From Tetraselmis striata (Eukaryota; Chlorophyta; Chlorodendrophyceae; Chlorodendrales; Chlorodendraceae), in NCBI GenBank assembly GCA_006384855.1, contig VCJN01001349.1, forward strand, positions 1 through 64,000: a stretch of DNA of 64,000 nt. Direction: 5' to 3'. How positions within the stretch are numbered: the stretch's first letter is position 1; each line of letters starts with the position of its first letter. The notes below the pieces were generated by a model that had not been told where the DNA came from, ran no database searches, and saw only the letters and a list, made by a program, of their open reading frames with translations. Below, one piece after another: positions 30,469 through 40,185 of this stretch. Both the position numbers and the translations under genes were made by a program.

Positions 30469-32674
30469 TCAGGCCAGCGCTGCCAGGAACTGTGGCGGCT
30501 CCGCGCCCTCGTTGAGGCGGGAGAGCGGCAGAAAGTGTGGGCGGTTGGCGTCCGCGACATAGCGCTGCGCAGCGGACAGCGCCCCCCGCCGGCACGCCTC
30601 TGGTGCCGCGCCGCCCACCCACACAAACAGCTCCGCGCCCGAGTCCAGCAGGAACACGGCGTCCTTGCGAAGCACGCCGCGCGCTGCGCGCCGCTCCCGC
30701 GCCAGGCGCAGCTTTCCAGGAGCCCAGCGTCGCTCCTCGAGCCGGAACAGCGCGGGGAACCCCTCCCGGGCGGCGTTGCCGGCGTCTGGTCGGCCTTCCT
30801 TGCGGCGGTGTGGCCATCCCGGCAGGCAGGTGCGGCGCCCCCCAAGCGCCGCCCAGAACTCCGCGCCCTCCGCGTCCTCGTCCACCACCTCCATGGCGGC
30901 CCCGGCACCGTAGGTCGCCTGCAGGGCGCGCGCCACGCCCTCGCCCACCGCCCGCTCCGCCACGCTGGACGCCCCGCCCACCCACTTCCACACGCGCCGC
31001 CCGTCTCCCAGCACAAACACGTCGCCGGAGCGCAGCGCGGCCCGCCCCGGCGCCACGTACTTCACCACCTCGCGCCCGCGGTCGCCCTTCACGCGCAGCA
31101 GCACCGCAGGCTGCTTGAGTTCCGCCACGTGCCGGAAGCCACTGTCCGCGCCACCAGGCACAACCTGCGGCGGCACGCCCGAGACTCAGTTGCCCCCTGG
31201 CTGGTGATCGCCCCCATCCCCACCGGCCGTCGGTCCATGCCGCACAGGCAGGGGGATCGATACTACTCGTGTCGTGCCTAGGCAGGCAGAGGAAGCTCAC
31301 CATTTCCATTGGGATGTTTGCGCAGCTACTGAACAGGTAGGATATGTGCCACACTCCAGCGCACTCACGATATATAGACGCCCGTCATCATCACATGTAC
31401 GCATGATGTGTTGACCGAATCGTGTAAAGCGGTGCTTTGACCATCCAACTGCGGGTCTCCCGCATCTAATCGTGTACAATAAGCAACAGGTCGCACATTC
31501 TGCTGTGTCGGTGGAGTAATGATGTGTTTGATGGCCGATACCGGGATGCGCATCCTTTTACGATACATATCCCCTTCTCAGCAGCGGACGCTAAACACCG
31601 CCGTCTCCCTCTGGCAAGTGGGCGGCAAGAACATATGCGCCAGGCTGCCGGACAGCATGAAGTGCCGCGCTGCGACATGCCCCACTCAACGATGCACGCA
31701 TGCTATTAGGTACTGGCCGCAGGGATTGGAGCGACAGGAGGCCGGGCCCCTCCGACTCGACAGACAAGCGGAGCCGCGTGGCCAACCTTGATGGCGCCGC
31801 CCGGGAGGAGGGCCAGCAGCCCAGGCGGCTCGCTGCCCTGCACCACGCGGTGCTGCACCGCCGCGTCGCCCAGCAGGTGGTCCAGCTCCTGCGCCTTGTA
31901 CGCGGCGGTGCCGAACTCGTCCGCGCTGCTGCCGGCGCCAATCCAGAAGTAGATGGCCCAGCCCAGCGCGCCGGTGGCCGCATGCTTCACAAAGGTGTGC
32001 AGCAGGACGTAGCTGTCACCTGCGGAGCGGCGGGCGCTGTTGATGCGAAGCGGCCTGCCCCCATTGGAGTAGCTCACTAGGCAAAAGAATCACAGTGACC
32101 ACTACCGGTGTACATACTTCCGCTAATTGTCAATGTAGCTAAATAGCTAAAGATTTCCTTAATTAGCAGCCAACTTATCAAAAGATGAGGCTGGTCCTGG
32201 GCCGCTTGAGGTGTTATATCGCCTGCCTCTGACTGCCATCGTCGACTGAATGGCTCGCTGATGGCCGCAACGGTGATGCAGCCGCTATCTCCAGTTCTGT
32301 CCCGCCCTGTTTGTGTGCACTTTTCAAATACCCCTTCCCTGCATACGCCCCCCCTTGCAAACGCAGTCATGAGGGAGCTGCGACTCCAGGATGGGAGGCA
32401 GTGCGCTCACGCGCGTGCCGAGGTCAACGGGTGGTGGGGGGGGGGGGGGGGGGGGGGGGGCGCCTTCGTGGAACTGGCCGTATTTAGCTCGCGGCCACGG
32501 CACCACCTTGAACTGCTCGATGCGCCACACTTGCACGCCATGCTCCTTGCCGACGCCGCACCACTGCGGCTCCCCCGCAGCCGCGGCCGCCTTGATCCGC
32601 CGCTCCAGGTCGGAGCCCAGCAGCGCGACGTTGGTGTCGCGCAAGTAAACGCTGGGCGGCCGCCGCAGCACCAT
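30469..32674 (-). CDS. Gelsolin/severin-like actin-binding protein, three domains
   Basis: Actin filament severing/capping family. Exon 1 (about 32470-32674) starts at an ATG and carries GVGKEHGVQVWRIEQFKVVP then YGQFHEG, the start of gelsolin repeat 1. Exon 2 (31787-32019) follows TCCGCAG and reads GDSYVLLHTFVKHA, IYFWIGAGSSADEFGTAAYK and ELDHLLGDAAVQHRVVQGSE. Exon 3 (30469-31164) follows GCCGCAG and resumes VPGGADSGFRHV, then RAALRSGDVFVLGDGRRVWK and VGGASSVAERA (repeat 2) and LRKDAVFLLDSGAELFVWVG (repeat 3), ending at TGA 30469. Three repeats resemble severin/CapG rather than six-repeat villin. Splice joins are inferred from family alignment and AG acceptors; exon 1's donor is unclear beside a G-run at 32436-32460. 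The extent is the locus. Confidence 0.82.
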
Positions 32675-32903
32675 CGCGCGCCGGCTCGGCTCGGGGGTCT
32701 GGGAAGCGCGCCAAGCAGAATGCCCGCCAGGCCAGCGTGTGTTCGTACTGGCTTGCCTGCGGACGGGGTTGCTAATAGCGATTATACCGCGCGCGCCGGC
32801 GCGGGTGTGCTGATGGTCGTCGGTAGTTCAGCAGCAGGGGGCAGTATGAGAACCCCGCGCGGCCCTCGTCGCGCCGAACCGCCCCCCGTCGGAGCGGTCT
32901 GGT

Positions 32904-33025
32904 GTGAATTACAAAAAGGGCAGTTCCCGAGAATTAGAAAATCAACACAGCAAGCCGCCTAAAAGCGGCCCGCATCCCGCATAAGGCGGGATGGATGAGT
33001 GATGTGCACACGGTTCAGAGTCCGG
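32904..33025 (-). repeat. 3' tail of the full-length non-LTR element
   Basis: Shared almost base for base with 13647-13772. On the element strand it contains GCGGGATGCGGGCCGCTTTT, with an inverted repeat (AAGCGGC / GCCGCTT) that may fold into the stem recognised by the RT, and ends TTTTTGTAATTCAC. Confidence 0.85.
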
Positions 33026-36000
33026 GCCACGCGAGCACGTGTGTGTGTAGGTGATCCTCGGACGTGCTGTGCAGCTTCAGCAACGGGATGGGAGACGAAT
33101 CTGCGCCGTCTGATGAGGCAGCGAGCACGCTCTCGAGCGGCCACCAAGCTCAGGACTCCGAGGAAATCTCTTGCGAGCAAGGCCTCCTGGTGAGCCCGGG
33201 TGATGCACCGAGTGCCCCGCGATGAGAGGGCACCCTGATCCGCAGCCAAGCATGCGATACCACGCACTGTGCGGTGCACCCCCTTGCTCACCTCACCCAC
33301 TGTGCCGAAGACCATGCCCGTGTACTCCGACATATCCAGGATGTCTCGAAGAGGACCCTTCTGTCCGGGCTCTGTGTTGTGCCACGCCGCGTCCCGCGCA
33401 GCCAACCCCCGTTGTATGTCGCCCAACAGGGAGCGCTCAAACCGATCCACAGCTGTGGCCCGGGGCACTGAAGTGTACTTGACCCCGTACCGCATAGTCT
33501 TGAACTCTAGCAGCGTGGACTTCAAGCTCCGGGGATCATAGCTCCCGGTCACGACGTTGAACGCCGGAAGGGAGAGCTCTGCGTCCGGCACTAGGTCCTT
33601 GAGTTCATCCCGGGGTACGGTGTTGCCGAGAGGCACTGCCTGCTGGAACAAGTCATCCACCTCCCGCCGTACCGCGATACCTAGGTCGTGAACACAGTGA
33701 TCGCGGAAGGCATCTGCGATAGCGTCGTGCTGTACACGCCAGTGAGCGTCTCCAGGCGCCGGGAGGTTCATGAGCGCGTCGCCGTATAGATCAACAATGA
33801 CGGGGTTGTGCTCCGTCGAGGGCAGAATAATCTGGCACCCAACCACCGGGGCCAAGCACGGGCTAGGCAGAAAGAAGTACCCGGCAGCGACCTCTCGCAG
33901 CTCATGCGGAGTCATGGCTGTCCGCGCGGTGGGGATGGCCACTGTCCACATGCCTGACGCCGCGTCGAGCTGGTTGAACAAGATCCGTTCCCTACATGTG
34001 GCAGGGAGAGCGCACACCTCATTTCGAAGCCGGGAGTTGTTGGCTTGATCTAGAAATGCCGTCAGCTCCTTTTGCGAGCCCGACGCAGCCTCCACTTCCC
34101 GCTCCATCTGGCGTGCATCTGCGTCGCCGAGATGGCCAGCAGTAGCCGCTTGGAGGCGGCCCCACGCCTCGCGCATCTCCGCGGCGTAGCTGTCCGACCC
34201 ATGAGCATCGTTGAGGAAGTGGTCATACTGGCGGGCGGAAGAATTTGCGTTGAAGCTGCCTCGGCAAAGTACGGACCCGAGCTGTGGGTCAAAGAAACCA
34301 GGGGTGGGGGTGTTGGTGCCGGAGTTCCTAGTCAGGAACCTTGGGAGGATGGCGTTCATGCAGCCGATGAAGGCGGCATCACGAACGGTAGCCATGCGGC
34401 GGATGCCAGCTCCCTTCAATCGAGTGGGGAGGTGAAGCCTGCTGCGCGCCATGGCCACTGCATCCTCGCTCAAGGTAGCCACCTCCGCTGCCATGGGGTC
34501 GGGGTCGTGCAAAAGCTCCGCCAAGAAATCGGTGACCACCGGATTGGTGTCGGTGCCATACGTGGAGGGATCAAAAGAGACCCCTAGCACCCGTTCGACC
34601 GCCGCGAGGATGGTGGCATCCACCGCCTCCGCAAAGGCCTCCACCTCGGACGGAAGACAATTGCGGAGCCAATACCCCGCCTTGTGTTGCATGCAATGCT
34701 TGAGCAGGGCCCATGCGTGGTGATGCAAGGCGTGGGTGTACCGACGGCTGGGCTTGGCAGACAGAAGCTTGCTCAGGCTAGCGTCCATCTCCTCTCGTAG
34801 CTCCTCCGCCTTGCCGCGCATGTACGCCTGCACATACTCTGGCGCTCCGAGCGGCACGTTGAGGACCGCGATGCCGTGATGGCCATCTAGCTCTGGCCAC
34901 TCAATGTCGGCCGGAGCCTCACGCCGCGCCGCCTCCATGTCTGCGTTGTACGCCTGCATCTTGTCGAAGCGCACCTCAAGCCCCACGGACGCCTTGATGG
35001 ACGTGCGGAAGGCGTGAAGAGCCGGCCAAACGTGCTCCGGAAGGCCCACCAAAATTCCATCGTCGGCGTTGAAGCGCGCCGCCCCGTCATTGACCTCCAA
35101 CGTGGTATCACACTGCTGCACCTCGGGGTGAATCGCGACGCAAAAGGAAGTCGTGGCCAAAGGTGCGCCCTGTTGCACGCCGTCCTCCGACCGCAGAGGG
35201 GCGGACCGGTCGTCCACGACCAGATACGAGTCCGTGGAGAGGGAGGCTAGGAGCGCAGGGATGACAGGGTGTAGTGGAGAGCAATCGATGTGGCGCTGGA
35301 TGATGGTGCGGCGCCATGCTTCGTTGTAAGCGTTGCGAAGGTCTGTGTGGACGATGACGGCACGCGGGCCAAGCTTCTCGGCGATGAGCCGGACGCCGTG
35401 GATGAGCACAGAGTCGCCCGCGGGAATGCCAACGCCGAGCTGAGATGGAGCGAGCACCGACACGTATGCCTCCTTCATGTTGTCAACCACTGCCCGCTCC
35501 GCTGCGCGCCGCTCCGCCTCCCCGACTGCCACAGGCCGCACGTCCGGGGCCCTCCCCTCGCCTAGCTTCTTGACAGGTGCCACGAGCCTAGCAGAGGCGA
35601 AGAGCCGGTTGAACCACCCGGGTAGGCGACCTTGGAGGTACATGGAGGCAACCTCCGACATGGCGCGGACTGCCGCGGGCCCGGACGCCGGGGCGTATTC
35701 GCCCACCAAGCAGCGGAGATACTCGTTGCGCATGCCTGAGGGCCCCGCCGCCACGTGCTGCTTGAGTTGCTGGTACGGCACGCGCATGTCCACCGTCAGG
35801 GCGGCCTCGTCCACCGGAATGGCATACGCGGCGTCTGGGATTGGGTGGCTACGGGACGGGTGCTTGTCGCGCAGCTGGGCGAGGATAGCAGGATCGGACA
35901 AGTCGCCCATACCCTTAGAAGATAGTCGGCCCGCCGCTCGGGAGAGCTCTCCGTCCTCCACCAACGCCACAACGGTGTCCGCGGTGCCCACGAGCAGCGC

Positions 36001-37323
36001 CGCAAAGAGATCGGCGTCCGTCCGACGCTGGCGGGCATGTCCGGCGTAGAACGCCTCAGTGCGCGCGTCGTCCCATGAGCGCACGAGTTCGGTCGTGCGC
36101 CTCTCCGCGAAAGCGCGGAAGCGCCACGCCAAGGCTTGCAGCCGCCGCCGTCCGCCTCGGCTCGGGGCCCTAAGCAACAATTGTGGCAACATGTACTTCC
36201 ACTTAAGCGCCCTATCCAACACCACGGGGTCATTGGCCTCCATCGCCGCCACCACCCGCTCATTCACGCAGCGTTGTGCCTCTGCCCACGCTTCTTGGAA
36301 GTCAATCGGCACCGCCGTCTCCATGGACATCTCCGCCGGCATGTGCACCATGTCCACGTCGGAGAGGTGGTCCACCGCGCCCCACCCCACCCCGTCGCCG
36401 GTTGGAGATGGGCGAGTAGGGGGGGGCGGATACCGAGCCCGTGAGGCCTGGCTGCCGGGGTGGCCGGCCGGTGCACCCACCTCTGGCGGCGTGGGGGCAA
36501 CAACCGGGGGCGCTGCGACGCCCCGGAACGCAGCGACGGACGGCAGTGCGGGCGACGGCAGCACCGACGATTGTCCGCCTCCACCGGCGCGGCGCGCCCC
36601 CCGACGGCGGTGCCGCTCGGCCAACACGGCGCGCGCCTTGGCTAGCCACGCGGCGGCGACCTCGGTGAAAGCCAGCACATCGGCCGGGTGGTGCCTGACG
36701 CGGGCGGGCTGGAGCGACCTGGCTGCGGCGTCAATCCTCGGCGCCCACGCGGCGCCCGCGGCGACACCAGCGACTGAAAGCGCGTCGGCGACTGTCCAAG
36801 ACGCTGCCGGTGCTACGCCCCGCCGCGCCGGCCCGCTGTCGTGTAGCCTGGAATGCAGGCGGGCGAGAGCATCGAGGCCGGTGAGCGCTAGGCCGCGGTT
36901 GCCGCCGCGCGGCCGCGGCTGGGGCCGCTCGGAGACTTCCTGGCCGGTCGGAGCGCCATCGTGATCGCGCTGTGACGCGCCGGGCCCCGAAATACTGCTG
37001 AAAGTACTGCGGCGAGGCGACGACACAGGCGAGGCAGCGCGCGCGCTGGTCGTACCTGCCGCGCCCGTCGCGGACTCGGGACTCGACGACCGGCTCACCG
37101 CCTGGGCGTACGTGGGAGCCGGCGGGACGGCAGTCGCGGGCGGGCTCGGCCTTGGCTGGGTGGCGTCGGGTGCACTGGCGGTGGACGGTGTTGCCGCGGT
37201 CGACGCTCCCGCCGCACGCGATGCGCCGGGGCTGCCTGATATACTGGACGATGTACTGGGGGGCGGCGGCGACCCGGGGTCAACGGCGCGTTCTGCCGCA
37301 CCATCGGCGGAAGGCGCAGACAT
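32959..37323 (-). CDS. Retrotransposon polyprotein: RT plus zinc finger and restriction-like endonuclease
   Basis: About 1454 residues from the ATG at 37323 (the frame is open to 37446 but that part lies beyond the element). The N-terminal 300 residues are Pro/Ser/Ala-rich. RT motifs: AAGPSGMRNEYLRCL (about residue 525), ARLVAPVKKLG, VHTDLRNAYNEAWRR (motif A), GVQQGAPLATTSF (motif B), FNADDGILVG (motif C, about 753). Downstream is CLAPVVGCQIILPSTEH with DLYGDAL and HWRVQHDAIADAF, a CCHH-type finger of RLE-class non-LTR elements. At about 1265-1280 comes TLLEFKTMRYG, whose ExK suggests a PD-(D/E)XK endonuclease, so target cleavage is probably by a C-terminal restriction-like nuclease rather than an APE nuclease. 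No stop or frameshift. Confidence 0.9.
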   Translation of the reverse strand: MSAPSADGAAERAVDPGSPPPPSTSSSISGSPGASRAAGASTAATPSTASAPDATQPRPSPPATAVPPAPTYAQAVSRSSSPESATGAAGTTSARAASPVSSPRRSTFSSISGPGASQRDHDGAPTGQEVSERPQPRPRGGNRGLALTGLDALARLHSRLHDSGPARRGVAPAASWTVADALSVAGVAAGAAWAPRIDAAARSLQPARVRHHPADVLAFTEVAAAWLAKARAVLAERHRRRGARRAGGGGQSSVLPSPALPSVAAFRGVAAPPVVAPTPPEVGAPAGHPGSQASRARYPPPPTRPSPTGDGVGWGAVDHLSDVDMVHMPAEMSMETAVPIDFQEAWAEAQRCVNERVVAAMEANDPVVLDRALKWKYMLPQLLLRAPSRGGRRRLQALAWRFRAFAERRTTELVRSWDDARTEAFYAGHARQRRTDADLFAALLVGTADTVVALVEDGELSRAAGRLSSKGMGDLSDPAILAQLRDKHPSRSHPIPDAAYAIPVDEAALTVDMRVPYQQLKQHVAAGPSGMRNEYLRCLVGEYAPASGPAAVRAMSEVASMYLQGRLPGWFNRLFASARLVAPVKKLGEGRAPDVRPVAVGEAERRAAERAVVDNMKEAYVSVLAPSQLGVGIPAGDSVLIHGVRLIAEKLGPRAVIVHTDLRNAYNEAWRRTIIQRHIDCSPLHPVIPALLASLSTDSYLVVDDRSAPLRSEDGVQQGAPLATTSFCVAIHPEVQQCDTTLEVNDGAARFNADDGILVGLPEHVWPALHAFRTSIKASVGLEVRFDKMQAYNADMEAARREAPADIEWPELDGHHGIAVLNVPLGAPEYVQAYMRGKAEELREEMDASLSKLLSAKPSRRYTHALHHHAWALLKHCMQHKAGYWLRNCLPSEVEAFAEAVDATILAAVERVLGVSFDPSTYGTDTNPVVTDFLAELLHDPDPMAAEVATLSEDAVAMARSRLHLPTRLKGAGIRRMATVRDAAFIGCMNAILPRFLTRNSGTNTPTPGFFDPQLGSVLCRGSFNANSSARQYDHFLNDAHGSDSYAAEMREAWGRLQAATAGHLGDADARQMEREVEAASGSQKELTAFLDQANNSRLRNEVCALPATCRERILFNQLDAASGMWTVAIPTARTAMTPHELREVAAGYFFLPSPCLAPVVGCQIILPSTEHNPVIVDLYGDALMNLPAPGDAHWRVQHDAIADAFRDHCVHDLGIAVRREVDDLFQQAVPLGNTVPRDELKDLVPDAELSLPAFNVVTGSYDPRSLKSTLLEFKTMRYGVKYTSVPRATAVDRFERSLLGDIQRGLAARDAAWHNTEPGQKGPLRDILDMSEYTGMVFGTVGEVSKGVHRTVRGIACLAADQGALSSRGTRCITRAHQEALLARDFLGVLSLVAARERARCLIRRRRFVSHPVAEAAQHVRGSPTHTRARVARTLNRVHITHPSRLMRDAGRF

Positions 37324-37835
37324 CGCGCGGCGCCCCGCCGGATACAAGCGACCCGCCACAGCCCGGGCATAACGGTGACGTCGCGTGGGAGGGGGTTGAG
37401 GGCATCGGAGCGGTCTGGTAATGTGTGTGCTATCGTCGTCACTCACGGGCTCGGTCTGTGATCAATTGCGATTTTTAGTAAGGATTATCACCTCGACATG
37501 CGCTGAGACTAATTAGTACTGTAGTGGGGACGAGGAAGGCGGAATATTACTAATATTATGTAGTATATTGATTGACTATTACAATCCGCCCTATAAAAAT
37601 GATATGAAAATCACATGAAAATGACAAAATGCTCAAATTATTTTTTGTTACCCTGTAGCGCTAGCAGAGAAACGACGAACTAGCTGCAGAAGGCAATATC
37701 AGGAAATCACCAGAAAAGGACAATCGGAATTCGGAAAGGTCCTCTACAGCAACTGCGAGGTGGAAGCAGTAGCAGGAGAAGATGCAGAATGGGCACGAGC
37801 GAAGGTCTTTTAGGCGAGAAGTTTCCGGTTTGTTT

Positions 37836-37985
37836 CCCGACCGGCTGTGTCCCGGGTTTACCTAGTTGATGCATTAGCCCTTTGAGATTCGAATTGGGCA
37901 ACGGAGTAACTAACTGCAGTTCATGATGGCAGAGGTCAATACTGGGGTGGCTTCAACCGATGACCCGGGGCGAACTTAACTTTGC
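37836..37985 (-). repeat. Dispersed repeat, inverted partner of 13229-13389
   Basis: Reverse complement of this segment aligns with 13229-13389 (CGCCCCGGG, TGACCTC, ATTCGAA, GGGCTAATGCATCAAC blocks). The two are 24.6 kb apart and oppositely oriented. Confidence 0.75.
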
Positions 37986-38215
37986 TTTTCATATGGCCAC
38001 ACACAGGTAGACTGCGTCCTCCCGCTAGGGTGTATTGGCGACACTGGCCATATGCATTCGCTGATTGTGGTGGATGTTACATGTCTATCGCTGAGTTGCT
38101 GACAAGCAGTGGCTGAATAGCTGTACGGCTATTCTGGGTCTGCATGGCTGCGGTTGCCTCTCTGCTCAAAGACTATACTGGGGCGACCTGACTGCCACCC
38201 ATGCGCACCAAGCAC

Positions 38216-38599
38216 ACATACAAAGCAGTGACAAGTTGTCAAGGCCAACTACACCGCCATCGCTACTGTGATAGCCATACCTCTAGATTCCCAATTGCAA
38301 ACATAGTTGGGCTCCAACCCCCCCCCCCCCCACACACACACACACACCTCCCACCCCCATCTGCCCTGTCAACCCTTCCCCGGGGATCGGCTCATAGCGC
38401 GACTCTCCCACCATCCTTCGCTTACCCAACCCCAGTGGGCGGGCGTCTGACTCAAGGTGGAAGGATGGCATTTGCCAGCTTGCTTAGGATGGCATTCAGC
38501 CAGCGTGCTTAACATACAAAGCAGTGACAAGTTGTCAAGGCCAACTACACCGCCATCGCTACTGTGATAGCCATACCTCTAGATTCCCAATTGCAAACA
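38216..38599 (+). repeat. 88-bp direct repeats flanking a ~208-bp spacer
   Basis: 38216-38303 and 38512-38599 appear identical over 88 bp (ACATACAAAGCAGTGACAAG ... CCAATTGCAAACA). The spacer contains a C-run and (CA)n, and a doubled GGATGGCATT phrase near its end. Either a short tandem duplication or very short terminal repeats. Confidence 0.85.
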
Positions 38600-39670
38600 C
38601 AGCGAAGGCACACCACCTGCACTTGTATGGCCACCGCCAGTCAGCACATTTAGAGCCAGCATGTAGACGCAAGCGCAACCACAGATATACACCCAATGTC
38701 GCTGCCACAGCTTGTCTCACGCGCTGATAGCCATGGCGTGTTTGGCGGTGGCCTGTGGGCCAGGGCCACAATGGTTTTCTGGAGCTGGATGATGGATGAC
38801 GCAAGAGAAGATCAATACCAATAATCATTGAAAAAAATAGTTACAATGATTGGTTCCATGGATTAGTCAGTGGCAGTTGGATTCACAGTGAGGGAATCTA
38901 GCTGCCAGCAGACCTGGGACCGTGCCCAGGGCTGTCTGGAAATGAATTGTATTTACAAATTTTAGCGCCCCCCTGTGCAGTTACCAAAACATAGCCCCGT
39001 GATCTCTTCAGAAAGGTCATATCACCACAGGCAGAGCCGGAGCCATCGAGAGGTTAGTAGTGAGATTTGGGTCAAATGCAACCGAACCCGTCGCTACACC
39101 TGCAACCATATTTAGCCGTGCTATATGCTGCCATAGTCACGAGCAGACTGCCAGTCATGGAAGCGACCAGGGAGTATACCCCAAGCTTTGTATATTGACA
39201 CATCATAATGACAGCATAAGCGCTATGGCCTCCTCATTGGCTCTATGCACAGGATTTTCCACCGTAAGGCGATGTAATATCCTCCGTGATTGTCTGCCCA
39301 TGCTTGCACTGGGCCTTGACTCAAAGCAGCGGCGTTTGGGCACTTCTCCTGAAGTGCTGTTCCTTCACGTATTTGGATCATGGACAGGCCTTTTGCTGAG
39401 GTGCCGCTACTCTCTCCCAAAGCGCCACCTCCTGCGCCCTCGGGTCAGTTGTGCGGGCCGTGCAGCCTCAACTGTCGTATTGCCCGCAAATTCTCGTTAC
39501 GTACAGGCGCTGCGTGGCGGCGCTCACGGCTTGACTGGCAAGGCGCTCGCCTCCTCTGCCGCGAAGGCCAGCGAGCCTCTCCGGTGGGGTTTTTAGCATG
39601 TGTAACACAGATGCAGCATGCAGATACGAGGCAGATCCTCTCATAGTGCCCTGCCAGCAGCGTGCCTGCG

Positions 39671-39818
39671 CTTTAACACTAAAAGTTTCCATACTGGCAG
39701 TGTGCACATGCTACAGGTCATTGCATGGGCATACCAGTCATGCTTTTAACACTAAAAGTTTCTATACTGGCAGTGTGCACATGCTACTCGACACTGCAAG
39801 GGCATACCAGTCATGCAC
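39671..39818 (+). repeat. Two tandem ~73-bp units
   Basis: CTTTTAACACTAAAAGTTTC, then ATACTGGCAGTGTGCACATG and GGGCATACCAGTCATG, repeat at 39671 and 39744 with a few changes. Each unit contains the palindrome ACTAAAAGT / ACACTAAAAGT. Confidence 0.8.
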
Positions 39819-40185
39819 TGAGCTCACGGCCTCCGAATTATATTAGATTATGCATCTACTGCTACCTTACAACAATTGTTACAACAAAGGCACAGACTCG
39901 CCACAAAGGATGGTAACAAGAAAGGCTCATGAGTCAGGTTCATCAGCTAGCTAGATCTGGAATTTATCTGGACGTCATGTTTTCAGTACAGCTTTTATAT
40001 ATAAATACTTAATACCTAGATGTCAGAGCTACAGCCAGGCACCCAATTGGGGGCGGGTGAAGCCACCCCCAGCCCTCAGAGCTGGGCACACTTAAAATAT
40101 CATACCTAGATGTATGCCGCTATTGGTGTTAGGAGGGTCTGCCTAGCTATAATGTGGTGGCCTACTTCACCCCAGCTCGACACGC

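Larger units (their letters stand above)
32904..37404 (-). mobile_element. Full-length non-LTR retrotransposon with intact ORF
   Basis: Flanked by a perfect 15-bp target duplication TCGGAGCGGTCTGGT (32889-32903 and 37405-37419). Length 4501 bp, minus strand, about 80 bp of 5' UTR. It has one uninterrupted long ORF, and the 3' end reads CCCTTTTTGTAATTCAC. A 3'-only relative lies at 13647-13772, and tail fragments cluster at 53.5-54.3 and 63.5-63.7 kb. A perfect TSD, an intact ORF and full length indicate a recent, possibly competent insertion. Its 3' terminus contains TGTAA, the polyadenylation signal of chlorophytes. Confidence 0.95.
37420..40185. other. Gene-poor stretch with dispersed and local repeats
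   Basis: No coding sequence I can support. It holds the inverted partner of the 13.2-kb repeat, an 88-bp direct duplication at 38.2/38.5 kb, a CA-dinucleotide tract near 38331-38347 and a 73-bp tandem pair at 39.7 kb. The AT-rich portion at 37.5-37.7 kb has no recognisable content. Confidence 0.45.

Noticed and set aside
36059..36964. 301-codon plus-strand ORF opposite the retrotransposon polyprotein
   Set aside because: Antisense shadow of the GC-rich RT ORF; no domain and composition dictated by the opposite strand.
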